Positions 11,914 through 21,686 of a stretch of DNA of 64,000 nt are shown in pieces. The notes below the pieces were generated by a model, which had not been told where the DNA came from, did no database searches, and saw only the letters and a list, made by a program, of their open reading frames with translations. Within the stretch, counting starts at the first letter, position 1, and the number at the start of each line of letters is the position of its first letter. The stretch is from Flammulina velutipes (lineage: Eukaryota; Basidiomycota; Agaricomycetes; Agaricales; Physalacriaceae): positions 2,852,001 through 2,916,000 of the forward strand of contig CM022371.1 in NCBI GenBank assembly GCA_011800155.1, in the 5' to 3' direction. The translations under genes were made by a program, and so were the position numbers.

Positions 11914-13421
11914 TTAAGAGTAAAAGTCAGTGACTGTGGGAGCTCGATTTGCCCATATCCGCCAACATCCAACCTCAAGCGTCTTCTCGCCGGAATGGAT
12001 GTCCACAAACGGCTCTTCTCCTGGGGTTGCTGGATTCCGGAAGAGAACAGATTCGGTCTATAACATAAACAATTAGCAGGGCGGAAGCCAACGAAGAAGT
12101 AACACGCACGAATCCCAAGGACAGATGAATCCCAGCCGGAGGCGTTTCGTAATCCTGCAAGTCGAGCTTCCCTTCCTCCTCACTTGTGTACTCTCTCCCG
12201 TTTTCCTTCTCCCACTTCATGATCCTCTCTATATTCTCCCTCACGATTGGCACCTGCATATACGCAGGTCGCGCTGCCTTGTGAGCCCCCGTATCCGCAA
12301 CATCCCCAAGACTGAATATCTTCGGAAATCGACTGTCTGCCACTTGAAGGGTGCGCCGTACTTTCACATATCCACTGTTCTCGTCCACGAGCTCCGGCGC
12401 AAGGTATGTTAGTGGCTTGCTGAGCGCTACGGCGCCTGTGCATTGGATGATACATTCCGCCTGGAGCACCGTTCCGTCCTCAAGGTGTATGTCAAATGTG
12501 CGGCCATCGTGGGGGTACCCACCGGGTGGGACAATAAGCCGTGAACCAAGATTTGTACGCACGCCCACGCGCGCGAATTTGTCCATGACTATTTTGTGTA
12601 GACGCGGGTGGAAGCGATTCATGACGGTCGGACGGGAATGGACGAGGGTGACCTCTTTCTCAGGAAGGTGCTCTGCGATGTCAAACGCTACCTCTATACT
12701 TAGATGTCAGTGATGAGACCTCCAGCCAACATATTTATGGAACTTACGAATCCCGAAAGCGCCGCCCCCAGCGATCACGATACGTTTCGCATTCTTGACT
12801 TCCTCCTGTATATCTTGAAGCTTCTTGCAGCCCTCGGCCTTTTGCACGCCCTTCGAGCCCTCCTGGCCCGTTCCGGTGGCGTATACCAAGTACTCCCAGG
12901 GTATCTTCCGCCCATCTTCTAGGACGACTACACCATTTTGGGTTGGCTTGGATGATTTAGATTTCTCGACGCGCAAAACGGAGCCATGTATGACCCGTGC
13001 AGAGTTGGCAGGTGCTAGATGGAATGGGTCGGCGTACGGAATAAACGCGCGGTGTTCAAGTCCGGGGTAGACGTTAAACCTCGGAAAGGCGAAAAGATGC
13101 TTTGATGACGCGTCAGAGCCTTCAATCGCCCCATAGATAGTAAAACCTCACTTGAAAGTGCGTATTCTTTTCAATGAGATAGATGTTGTGGGTTTCGTGA
13201 AATGCAGGTGCAATCTCGTCAACTGTTTTACAGCCTACAAGAAGTTGGTTCATTTGTGCACTTCGAGCAGTAAAGCTAGACGTACCAGTGTAACTGCCCC
13301 CCACAACGACGATATTCGGTCTCCCGTTGTTCGTGAATTCCTCTAACGTAGTTTTCTCAACTCTCTGCGCCAATTCGTCGACTTCGGATTCAGTCTTAGC
13401 GACGATAGTATCCAGCGCCAT
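11914..13421 (-). CDS. FAD-dependent pyridine nucleotide-disulphide oxidoreductase (AIF/AMID/FSP1-like)
   Basis: Predicted NAD(P)H-dependent flavoprotein of the AIF/AMID/FSP1/Ndi-like superfamily. The N-terminal FAD Rossmann motif is IVVVGGSYTG, split after GGSYTG by an intron with donor gtacgt. It continues CKTVDEIAPAFHETHNIYLIEKNTHF, then HLFAFPRFNVYPG. The NAD(P) motif RIVIAGGGAFGIE and the C-terminal FAD motif KIFSLGDVADTG follow. The last exon ends RIWANRAPTVTDFYS (stop 11914-11916). Four short introns are visible. The start is MALDTIVAKTESEVDELAQRV. No mitochondrial presequence or TM is obvious, so a cytosolic or membrane-associated form is likely. Members of this superfamily reduce quinones or act in cell death. 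The exact substrate cannot be read here. The promoter to the right holds two double GATA sites. Confidence 0.85.
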
Positions 13422-13505
13422 GTCGGAAACTAGACAGAAGAATGTAAGTAAAGGCGCAGCGTGAGGCTCTTATAAATGGAGTACGTGCGGAGCATCGGAT
13501 CATGC

Positions 13506-13585
13506 TTATCTGATAAGAACCCGTCCGACTCATCCGATGATTCATGATGTTCGGTCATCTTCCGATTTATCCTGTTATCTGATAA
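13506..13585. promoter_or_regulatory. Two composite GATA sites (TTATCTGATAA x2)
   Basis: The 11-mer TTATCTGATAA occurs at 13506-13516 and again at 13575-13585, 69 bp apart, in the region upstream of the flavoprotein gene that starts at 13421. Each copy contains ATCTGATAA on one strand and ATCAGATAA on the other. Both fit ATCWGATAA, the motif known for fungal iron-responsive GATA repressors (SreA/Urbs1/Cir1 type). It also contains the general GATA core used by nitrogen regulators. Iron control is an inference. Confidence 0.55.
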
Positions 13586-13674
13586 CAACGCTGACGACTG
13601 CGAAGGTACATTGACTCGTCGTTTATACTTACAAGCCGTGTACATATAGGGATACAAAACGTCCAACGAAACGC

Positions 13675-14382
13675 CTAGGAATGTCCGACCAATGGAGCGC
13701 GATTCCGTACTCGAGGGCGAGGCGTTGGTGAATCCAGAACCGTTGAAGTGCTAGCAAGCATCTTGAGCGCAGGCGGAGAGCTGCTGAACAACGAATCGGT
13801 TTCCGAATCCAAACCCAAGTCCAGCGAGTCCTCTTCATCTTCATCTTCTTCCAACAGCGAGAGCGTCGGCTTCCCCCTAGCAGCTAACCCATAGTCGAGA
13901 ATCACAGGGCGCACTTCCTCCTTCAAACTAGGCGATGGCGTCTTCGCCGTCCTCTTGATCCCGACAAGCGCCTCGATCTTTCTCCGTATTGCCGTAGTCC
14001 CATCCTCTAGATCAACAGCAAGCGCCATGGGGAGCTTAGCGTTTAGCGAGGTCGCCACTTCCAGTATCTCTTCGCGTGACATGTCCAAGAGGTCCTCATG
14101 GCAGCAAAATGGTACAGAGTACAGGGCGGTAACGACAACGGCGTCTTCTTCAAAATCGTCGTTCAGGATGGCGATGCAACCGGGCGGGCGGAAATGGGAA
14201 TGTGGGAGTTGTGATGAGGTTTCGACGACTGGATCTTGTCGTTGCTGTTTATCTTGAGATAGTTGTTGAGAGTCGGATTTACGCCTCTTGGATTTGGAGA
14301 ATAGTTTGCGTAGCACCAAAGGATTAGATATCGCCCTTAGAGAATTGCGTCGAGGCCGCTTATTGGTTGTGTCCTTAGGCAT
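13675..14382 (-). CDS. Unknown fungal protein, intronless, 235 aa
   Basis: No family recognised. A single open frame starts MPKDTTNKRPRRNSLR and ends RAPLVGHS. The N-terminal about 50 residues are strongly basic (KLFSKSKRRKSDSQQ) and could be a nuclear localisation or nucleic-acid contact region. The middle is more ordered (CIAILNDDFEEDAVVVTALYS; SREEILEVATSLNAKLPMAL), with alternating strands and helices. The C-terminal third is acidic and Ser-rich (LLEEDEDEEDSLDLGLDSE). The shape, a basic head, compact core and acidic tail, is common in nuclear proteins. It sits just upstream of the GATA-containing promoter, on the same strand as the flavoprotein. Reading-frame length and composition support a real gene. 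Confidence 0.65.
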   Translation of the reverse strand: MPKDTTNKRPRRNSLRAISNPLVLRKLFSKSKRRKSDSQQLSQDKQQRQDPVVETSSQLPHSHFRPPGCIAILNDDFEEDAVVVTALYSVPFCCHEDLLDMSREEILEVATSLNAKLPMALAVDLEDGTTAIRRKIEALVGIKRTAKTPSPSLKEEVRPVILDYGLAARGKPTLSLLEEDEDEEDSLDLGLDSETDSLFSSSPPALKMLASTSTVLDSPTPRPRVRNRAPLVGHS

Positions 14383-14572
14383 AGTGATGGTGGGTTGAGG
14401 AGTTGAACTACGATCAAAATCAAAAAGATCAATTTATACATCCGCTTATTTGCGCCACAATTCGTAAAACATTACAACCAATAAATTGTAGAAAATGTGC
14501 ATGTAGATAGAACACAATAGGTCACCAAGGGTAAACCATCGCTAAGCTTATTCAAGAAACACCACTCAAATT
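14383..14572. other. Intergenic spacer
   Basis: AT-rich spacer of about 190 bp between the 5' end of the unknown gene (14382) and the stop of the next minus-strand gene (14573). It probably holds the promoter of the former and the 3' UTR of the latter. No other structure seen. Confidence 0.5.
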
Positions 14573-15897
14573 TCACTCATCTTCCTCGCTTTGTTCGGTG
14601 TCCTCCTCGTCAACCAGCTTCACCACTAGGCGAGCACCCTCAGCTACCCCGTTTTGCGACATTGTTTCGTCGGGATCACAGATATACTGTTCTTCCATAT
14701 CTTCGTCAATCGGAATGAGCAACAACAGCTGGGCACTACTACTTCGTCAGTCAAAGCATAAACAACAAGCGCACACGTCAACGTACTTTCCAACTCGGAT
14801 CCCAAAGCTCTTACAGACAGCGTTCAAAACCTTACGAGCAGGGTATTTCCCCCTCGTCATAAGCGTCGCGCGCTGCGTCTCCCTGTCTGGTCCATAAATC
14901 GTCACTTTGAATCGAGGATCAGCATCCCCATCTTGAGCCTTCTTCGGCTCCTCCACATCGTCTTTTGGAGGTTTCCTATCCTTCTCCTGCGTCTGCGTAG
15001 GAATATGCACAGCTAAATCAACGTTGTCGGCCCACTTCATAAGAAAAGGCAGAACAAAATCACTTACGCGTATCCTCTTTCATCTTCGGCTTGAACTTGT
15101 TACTTGCTGCTTGCGCGACATTCTCTTGGGGTTTGCGCTCTTCTTCGTCTTCCTGATCATACCCCACATCTTCCCAGCTCTTGCCAGTATCCTGACTCGA
15201 TGGACCAGCTTCAGGCTCTTCGTCGTTATCATCCTCCTCCTCCTCTTCTTCTTCTTCCACTTCGTCCGCGTCCTCTTCATCATCTGGTCGCTGGGTATGT
15301 TCTTCAGTGACATGGTCGTCCGAACCAAATAAGTCTGATGCGCGCGGGGGCGGGGCACCTGCAGGAAGGCGTGGACTCTGAATCCTGGGAGACAGATAGG
15401 TTTCAGTAGCTTTGCCTTTGACATTGGGCGTCTTTGTAGGAGTTCTGGGTGGCGGTGGTGCAGTGACGATAGGCCGCACCGAAAGAGGCTTTCGGTTCTC
15501 CTTGTCCTCCTCGCCTGGTTGTGCGTACTGGACATCGACCTTGACGATCACCTCGCTGACGGCGCCGTTGCCATCAACAATGAGAGCTCCCCACGCATCC
15601 TCGTCGACCTCGACTTCACGCCCATTGCACACAGCGAGGTTGGTTATATAGAGCCTAAAGCGTACACGGTGAATGGGAGCTGTCGAGTAGGCAATGTCGG
15701 GTTTGGGCATCTTCGTAAGAAGTACAGCTATCATATCCTGCAATTCCGAAGTCAGAGTCGAAACTGAGAGGATATAGGTGGCGCACTTCGTATTTTTCCC
15801 GCATCCTCAAGAACATCGACCTCCCGATCCCTTTCTCGAGGGAAACAAAGGTGAAGACAAGGACAGGTACATTCGGTCCCTCAGCTTGGAGCTGCAT
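14573..15897 (-). CDS. Protein with acidic linker and ubiquitin-like (beta-grasp) C-terminal domain
   Basis: No named family recognised. The start is MQLQAEGPNVPVLVFTF at 15895-15897. A first short exon ends MREKYE and is spliced (gtgcgc...ttgcag) to DMIAVLLTKMPKPD, followed by a predicted beta region (VRFRLYITNLAVCNGREVEV; SEVIVKVDVQY). A Pro-rich and then very acidic linker (DEVEEEEEEEEDDNDEE) leads to a C-terminal module. That module has FKVTIYGPDRETQRATLM, then YPARKVLNAVCKSFGI, then LLLLIPIDEDMEEQYICDP, and ends ETMSQNGVAEGARLVVKL. The strand-helix-strand order and the closing hydrophobic strand resemble ubiquitin and its relatives. This is a fold guess from pattern. The tail continues about 14 acidic residues (ending EQSEEDE) and has no diglycine, so it is not an obvious conjugated modifier. 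Confidence 0.65.
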
Positions 15898-16105
15898 GAT
15901 TACAATTTTCTTTTAAGCGCTGTCGTAAAGTTCGTGCAAAGAGTCGTGATAATGAAAGCGGTCGAAGTTAAACAACGCGTGCTGGTGATCACTTCAACCA
16001 AACAAACGACAATAACGCGCCTCGCGCTGGATTGTTATGTGTGGCGATTTCAACCTTCCAGCGCTCCCGTGCCGGAGGATATGTAAAATATCTTTTATAT
16101 GCTAC

Positions 16106-17875
16106 CTAGAACTTATGCGCATTTGCTCTAAATATCAAGCCAGCAGCACGATATTTCTCTACGCCCTTCAAGATTGCAGCTACATCTGCCTCTACTCTCG
16201 TTTCCGAAACTGTATCAGAGGATATCCATTCTAGAGTAATCCTTTTGAATGGCCAACGTGCTGAACGAATTTCGAGCATATCCAGCAACTCGTTAACTTC
16301 AAACTCGAATTGGCCCGATAATACTAGGGTATCCAGGACTGGTAGAACTGCGACGTCGTTCCTTTCGCTGGCGAGCGCGTGGAAGAAACCTGATAGATTG
16401 ACAGGCTCATCCGACCAGCCAACCCTTTCCAGCTCTAAGCATTCTAACGGAGGCCCCGCATTCACGATACGGACCAGGTCCTCCGACATGATAGTACCAT
16501 CCGGGTACTCTAGATACTGGAGGGGACATTGCGATCGTTCTATGACATCGACGACACATGTGAAGATGGTGTTGGGTTCAATCGCCTTGATTTCTCTACC
16601 TTTTCTCCCTTTTATTTCAAGGTATTCCAAGCTGGGTAGTGTAAGGTTTCCGAATAGTTGCAAGAGAGGGTGTACGTCGAAATCGAGGTTCTCCATGATG
16701 ACGATGGCCAAATCTACAAGATGGAGGCACGTCAAAGGGTTGGGAGTGAAATTTGGCGACGGCAACTCCATCGATAGATCACATTGCCGGAGGTTGGTAG
16801 CCTTCTCGAGAATGGAACGAAGACTACGAGGACGGGGTCCGGGACTGAACTCCCCATGTGCGAGCAATGCATGCCGTGAAGTATAACTTTGTATCTGTGA
16901 CCAGGGAAGGACGAAGGAGCGTGAGGGAGAAACGATGTCGGTCGTGCAGATAAAATTCAGTTGAGGACACTCGTCAAAGACCATGGGGTTGGCACCATTT
17001 CCATAGAAGGGAGTATTGATAATGTTGAGACGGGCGAGTGCCTGCATATGTTTTTTCAATGGCGACAGTCCGGAGACGAGTGGAATGGGGAGGTGGAGGA
17101 AGAGCTCGTGAATGCGATAGGAATTAGGAAGAAGAAGCATGGGAAGCTGGCTTGGTAGTTTGTCGGAAGTGAACGAGGAGCACCGCCTAATGGTGACAGA
17201 AAGCGGGCATAGTTGAGCCCTAGTCATCTGTCGGACAAGGCGGGAAATATAGCGCGTAATGCCGTCATTGAAATTCTCATCAGAGACGACGATGTCAAAA
17301 AAAGACCACAGCGCCGGATCACCGAGAACTGCGACGTTCCATCTTTTGCAGACAAGCTCGAAGGTCCATAAGTCATTTCCCTCTTCGACGAATGTGTACC
17401 AATCTCGTTCTCGTCTGCTTTCTGGCTCCACAAACGACCAGGATGCAGGGAACTGGATGGTATCCATGAAGATCCTCTGGAGAATTTCTAAGGGAACGCG
17501 CCGAACAGGATTGAGGATGAATCTCCGTTGTCGTATGGCATCAGATAGCCTGACCCTCTCGTCCGCCAGTGTCCTTAGCTGCAAATCTATGGCTTCTAGC
17601 TGAGCAGTGTAGGCCTTCTGAACGACTTTGAGTTTGTCCGCAGTAGCGTTGATAGATGCTACATTTGCCTCCAAGTCCGTAATCAGGGAGGAAATAGCAA
17701 CTTCCTCCGCATGGAGGGGAATGTTGTTGGTTAGGGTGAGATGACAGAAGTGAGGGTCATTGTTGAAGTTGTCTGGCTTGCCGACAGAATAGCACGGAAG
17801 TCGATGATTTGGACATGGACATCCCACCGTAGAGCATGGTTCCCAGGATGCTAATAACGGAGCGTTAACGCGCAT
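16106..17875 (-). CDS. Coiled-coil F-box protein, LRR-like C-terminus (copy 2)
   Basis: Intronless 589-aa paralogue of the gene at 9976-11748, in opposite orientation. It starts at ATG 17873-17875 (MRVNAPLLASWEPC), with the Cys/His-rich head VGCPCPNHRLPCYSVG and coiled coil (ANVASINATADKLKVV ... LRTLADERVRLSDAIRQR). The F-box is NPVRRVPLEILQRIFMDTI, and the LRR-like tail carries FTPNPLTCLHLVDLAIVI and CPLQYLEYPDGTIMSEDLV. Residue-level similarity to copy 1 is high along the whole length. In this copy the start region is intact. Likely an SCF adaptor. The target is unknown, as usual for this greatly expanded mushroom family. Conserved promoter blocks lie at 17906-17988. Confidence 0.82.
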   Translation of the reverse strand: MRVNAPLLASWEPCSTVGCPCPNHRLPCYSVGKPDNFNNDPHFCHLTLTNNIPLHAEEVAISSLITDLEANVASINATADKLKVVQKAYTAQLEAIDLQLRTLADERVRLSDAIRQRRFILNPVRRVPLEILQRIFMDTIQFPASWSFVEPESRRERDWYTFVEEGNDLWTFELVCKRWNVAVLGDPALWSFFDIVVSDENFNDGITRYISRLVRQMTRAQLCPLSVTIRRCSSFTSDKLPSQLPMLLLPNSYRIHELFLHLPIPLVSGLSPLKKHMQALARLNIINTPFYGNGANPMVFDECPQLNFICTTDIVSPSRSFVLPWSQIQSYTSRHALLAHGEFSPGPRPRSLRSILEKATNLRQCDLSMELPSPNFTPNPLTCLHLVDLAIVIMENLDFDVHPLLQLFGNLTLPSLEYLEIKGRKGREIKAIEPNTIFTCVVDVIERSQCPLQYLEYPDGTIMSEDLVRIVNAGPPLECLELERVGWSDEPVNLSGFFHALASERNDVAVLPVLDTLVLSGQFEFEVNELLDMLEIRSARWPFKRITLEWISSDTVSETRVEADVAAILKGVEKYRAAGLIFRANAHKF

Positions 17876-17905
17876 AGAAAAGAAGAGATAAGTATATTTT
17901 TCAGA

Positions 17906-17988
17906 TACCAGACATAGGGTAATTGTATGTCAAAAAGACGCGTTATAGAGGATGACCGTCGAAGGCAAGAATACGACACAGCCACCAA
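17906..17988 (-). promoter_or_regulatory. Conserved promoter block of the coiled-coil F-box family, copy 2
   Basis: On the minus strand, reading toward the gene start at 17875: TGGTGGCTGTG (17978-17988), ATAACGCGTC (about 17937-17946), and TATGTCTGGTAT (17906-17917). These match the blocks 5' of copy 1 and of the relic near 46.1 kb. Confidence 0.5.
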
Positions 17989-17989
17989 T

Positions 17990-19110
17990 ACCACTTCTGC
18001 TTCAAACCACCATCGCTGTAAATGACACCTATTGCTCATCCTCTGAGACACTTCAATCGAACCTATTTGTCGTCTTCAAGGCTTCCTGCATACGAATCAG
18101 TAGTCCAAGTTCTGTGAAGTATGGTTTTGTCTCCAGCATCGACTCTCGACATCACATCTACCGAGCCAGCTGTTCATCTCAGTCTTGCGGCTCCTTTTCA
18201 ATGGCCCGCTTCTTACGCAGCCGCCCCACCTCAGGTTGGCGACCACTGATTCGCGGGAGATGACCGTTCTTTCCATGATACTTGCTGTCCTTCGAATTCT
18301 ACTCGTAGGCGAGACGGGAGTTGCTGGAACATGCTTTACTCCGTCGTCTGGATGCTTTCTGGCCATCGTACATAGTGTCTACGTCGCTCGAAAGATGGAT
18401 TATCATCGAAGTGGATGTATCTTTGAGCACCAGGCGGCTGGCAGTCTTAGACCTCGTATGATTGTGTCTGGATGAATGGTATCTTCGTTTCTTCTCCCCG
18501 TCTTGAGCCAATCACTGGCACATCCGGCACCTCCAACTGTCAGTGGGCTTCCAAAAATTTCCACAATGTTCTCCATTGCTGATCGTGTCATCATTGTAGT
18601 GTCCAATGGTTGGCCACTCACGCTTTGCTCGAGGTTTCAGCAACAATCGGTTGCAAGCAGTGGACTGACGGACGATGAAGGTATGTACGCGACTTTTTCG
18701 TGGCTCATTTTATCAGTGGTGGATGTGAATTTGTCTAGGACCTTGTCCAGTGTGGAGCGTTACTACGATGAATATAACTCTTGCACAATCTACACATTGA
18801 CCCAAAGAATCGTCTGAGGACCCTTCTTCAATCGAGCGGTTACGATGCAATACAACACTAATAGACCGTAGCGGAAATTGTTGCTAGTCAATCTTTGTAT
18901 TGACTAAATTCGACGTTGCATGCACAAAACACCACATTACAGTTGTGCCCACTCAGCGACAATTGTATCTCTCCGCATCGTTTGAATAGTTGGCCTTGGT
19001 ATGTATCTACAGGTGAGTATTTTCCATTCAGAGCGTGATTCCCGCCTCAATACGCTCTTTCCAGGACAAGGGCGTCAGCGTTTGTGACCACTTATTGTGA
19101 CCACCTGTGA
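17990..19110. other. Stretch without a supported gene
   Basis: Only short unrelated frames are present, for example 18097-18366 and 18403-18621 on the minus strand and 17952-18263 and 18476-18817 on the plus strand. None has a recognisable motif or convincing splice-linked continuation. The minus-strand frames at 18.1-18.6 kb have mildly coding-like composition and could be a decayed gene. I could not identify it. Confidence 0.4.
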
Positions 19111-19114
19111 CGTG

Positions 19115-19136
19115 GCCAAACAAAGTGACCAAACAA
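19115..19136 (+). promoter_or_regulatory. Promoter element shared with the second BTG-like gene
   Basis: GCCAAACAAAGTGACCAAACAA, a near-direct repeat of CCAAACA, lies about 218 bp before the BTG-like start. A near-identical 22-mer lies at 37452-37473 about 190 bp before the paralogue. A TATA-like TATAAAG follows at 19204-19210, and a GCAGCGCAGACAT block at about 19250 is also shared. Confidence 0.5.
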
Positions 19137-19332
19137 TAGACTATTTGGCCGACAACCATTACGGCAGACAATGGCGGACAAGGACAATGGACTCCCTGTG
19201 CTCTATAAAGAGGAACGGCTGCCGGAGGATGAACAGTCAGAGTGTCCTGCAGCGCAGACATCCAATCCTATCCAACGACTTCAACTTCATTTACGCCTTC
19301 TTCCACTTCTTTCAACGACTCCTCATCTATCA

Positions 19333-20144
19333 TGTCTTCTTCATTCGTCCCATTCGCCGCCATTTCCGCCATGATTTCATTCCTCACAGACGGTCTCATC
19401 CCATCGCTGCACCCACTCATCTTGCACTCCCTCCGGCTTCACTTGTATGCCTACCTCCCCATGCATTTCACGACTTGCACCACGCTGCGCCTGCCATTTG
19501 ATCTCCCCACGACCATTGCTCCCCACTCAGTGTGGCTCACCGCGCTCGGCACGTCGGACGTAATGATTGTCATCTCACCGTCTTCCGCGCGCGCCATCTT
19601 CCCTCACGGTCGCGAAGTCACGCTCTGGCAAGCAGACGAGGAAGAGGACCTCAAGGAAGGTGGCGTACTTCCCTCGATCGCTAGACGCGTGACAGAGGAG
19701 AAAGACACGCCTGCGCCTCAAGCTATCCGCGTCCCAACTCTTCGCCCCTTGTCTCCCGATTCATCATCATCCTCATCCTGTTCATCTTCCTGTGACGAAT
19801 CGGACGATGGGTACTCCTCTGAGGACAGCATGACCTCTGTGTCGTCTGTCTATTCTGTCTCCCCAGCCGCGGTTGAAACCAAGCCTCTTCCTACACCGAA
19901 GCCGGCGGTTTACCGTCCCCGTTCTATCCCTAAAACCACGCCGACAACGTACCTTTACCAGGGTGGCAAGACTAACGTCGTCACTGGTGGTGTCATGCTC
20001 GGAGGAGGCAACAAAATGCCCTCTCGTGATAAGCCGTTCACGCCCAAGGAGAAGCCTTATACTCCTCCCACTACCACCGCCTGGCGAGCCAAGCGTGTGC
20101 TCTTAGGCCCAGAGTCGAACGACAACTGGAGGAGGCGCAACTAG
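19333..20144 (+). CDS. BTG/Tob-like anti-proliferative family protein (copy A)
   Basis: Intronless. The start chosen is MSSSFVPFAAISAMISFL at 19333, matching the paralogue's MSTFIPFSV; an upstream in-frame ATG at 19242 is also possible. The N-terminal about 100 residues (MISFLTDGLIPSLHP, LHSLRLHLYAYLPMHF, LRLPFDLPTTIAPHS, VWLTALGTS) and a closing ARAIFPHGREVTLW resemble the BTG/Tob fold of fungal members. This identification is by pattern and is moderate. A long Ser/Asp/Pro-rich region follows, then a conserved C-terminal motif TYLYQGGKTNVVTGGVMLG. BTG proteins act through CCR4-NOT deadenylase in animals; a similar role here is inference. It is convergent with the SDR gene at 20657-21316. The same two genes recur at 37.6-39.5 kb. 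Confidence 0.6.
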
Positions 20145-20656
20145 ACTGCATGATTCCGACTCGAACCTTTACGAACTAAACTGTATCCTTAGACCTGCAC
20201 ACGGACCATCTACTATAAATATTACCGCCTATTTACGAAAAAGATGCACTGTGTGCATCTTTGTACTTGTATCTACTATGATGATTACTTGAATAGAAGC
20301 GTTCAGCGTTTCTGAAACTCAGATTGTGTCTTCCGGTTTCCAATATTGCCATTGGTATCGTAACGTTCTTTGCGCTTTGGCAGAATTAGCCGTGAGTGGC
20401 GCAAATTCAATACTACGTTCTTCGGCAACAGGCTCCCATATTGAGACGAGAGTAGCGGAATGGACGTTCCTACACGGAGCATGGGCATCGGAGTGATGTT
20501 ATACGATTTAGTATTACCAGGGTTGAAGGCAACACTAGAGCCTAGTTGCGACCACTGGGTCGTGTGTCTTTAGAAGGCATATAAAGTAACGTGAATTGTA
20601 TCAATTATGAGGATAACAATATAAGGATGATCGAAGAGTTTACGCCACACTATCGC
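20145..20656. other. Convergent intergenic region
   Basis: About 510 bp between two convergent stops. AT-rich, presumably holding both 3' UTRs. The local inverted repeat AGATGCACTGTGTGCATCT near 20243 could form a small hairpin. No gene seen. Confidence 0.4.
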
Positions 20657-21316
20657 TTACTTTGATGAGATCGCAACTATCCTCCTCACCCACTGCGGGT
20701 GCAGCAGTTCTTGAATACAGAAAGCACCATAACCCGCCCTCGCCAATGACAATCCAACCTGACCGTCACCGATGAACCCCGCCACCACCTCCTTATTAGG
20801 TTTGTCTGTCAGATAGGCGACACGCACGATCGTCCAGTCAATGTCATCAGCGGCCTTGAGGACTTCGCCACATGCTACCAAATCGCGGTACGCGGTAGAG
20901 TAGAAGTTTTTGACGTAGGCCACGATCAAGGAGAACATGAAGGAGAACTTGTCCTCTGGCGCTGCGATGGATGCGGTCCCCAGGGTTATGAGGCGCTTGA
21001 TTCCATGCTGCCTCATGAGCGATAGCAGCATCTCGTGAGCGCGCGTGATGGGTAGGTCGGCGGGATGGTTTCCGCTGGAAGGAGGTCCAAGTGCGGTGAG
21101 AATAGCGTCGACGCCGACCAAGGCTTTGGATATCTTCTCTTTTTCATCGAGTTCGCCTTGGATGACGGTAACTGACTTGTTGTTGGAGAGTTCAGCAGGG
21201 AGTTTAGATGGGTTGCGTGCGTAGATGATGATGCTGGAGGTAGGGAGGACTTCTAGAGCCTCCTTGACGAGAAGAATTCCAGTGGGACTGGTTGCACCAA
21301 GAATGAAGAGACGCAT
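20657..21316 (-). CDS. NAD(P)-binding atypical SDR / NmrA-like protein (copy A)
   Basis: Intronless, 219 aa. It starts MRLFILGATSPTGILLVKEAL, an N-terminal Rossmann strand with GATSPTG (GxxxxTG, the atypical SDR/NmrA dinucleotide signature). YARNPSKLP follows, where the Arg fits NADP preference. VTVIQGELDEKEKISKALVGVDAIL gives the Asp/Glu-bearing second half, and RLITLGTAS and DIDWTIVRVAYLTDKP are typical of NAD(P)-binding-domain proteins related to biliverdin reductase B/YwnB. No canonical YxxxK is visible at the usual place, so it may be a sensor or reductase of unknown substrate. A TATAAAA-like box lies at 21357-21364. The paralogue is at 38819-39484. Confidence 0.85.
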   Translation of the reverse strand: MRLFILGATSPTGILLVKEALEVLPTSSIIIYARNPSKLPAELSNNKSVTVIQGELDEKEKISKALVGVDAILTALGPPSSGNHPADLPITRAHEMLLSLMRQHGIKRLITLGTASIAAPEDKFSFMFSLIVAYVKNFYSTAYRDLVACGEVLKAADDIDWTIVRVAYLTDKPNKEVVAGFIGDGQVGLSLARAGYGAFCIQELLHPQWVRRIVAISSK

Positions 21317-21686
21317 AGTGGGTAGAAAGCAGAGAGACAGAACCCAGACACTGTCGCTTTTATAGGCAGCCTCTGTCTCAGCACGCTTGTGTCAAATTTG
21401 TCAGTATTCGTCGGACGCTGCCCGGATGATTCGCCCTCCTAAGATCGGTTTTGCTCGTTTGGTCCTTGTCTGGGTCGTGATACTGAATTCTCAGCGCGGA
21501 GGGCAAGCGGAAGACAGATACCAAGTTGTACAAACCACCGGAGTTGGCCCGACAATCTAAAATGATCGAGCTGGCCTATCCCTGCCACGCAATCTTCTTT
21601 ACGAACCACCACCATCACGACTCACAACTATTCTAAACACGCTCTTTTCACTTTACTAGCAAATCCTAGCTTTTCTGTTCATAGTC
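21317..21686. promoter_or_regulatory. Divergent promoter region of the SDR and BTB genes
   Basis: About 370 bp between two divergent starts. The TATAAAA-like sequence at 21357-21364 serves the minus-strand SDR gene. A pyrimidine-rich tract before 21687 is typical of fungal start regions. No other motif is claimed. Confidence 0.45.

Noticed and set aside
18097..18621. Minus-strand frames as a possible gene
   Set aside because: Frames do not join by sensible splice sites and no family is recognised. Kept only as a note on the region.
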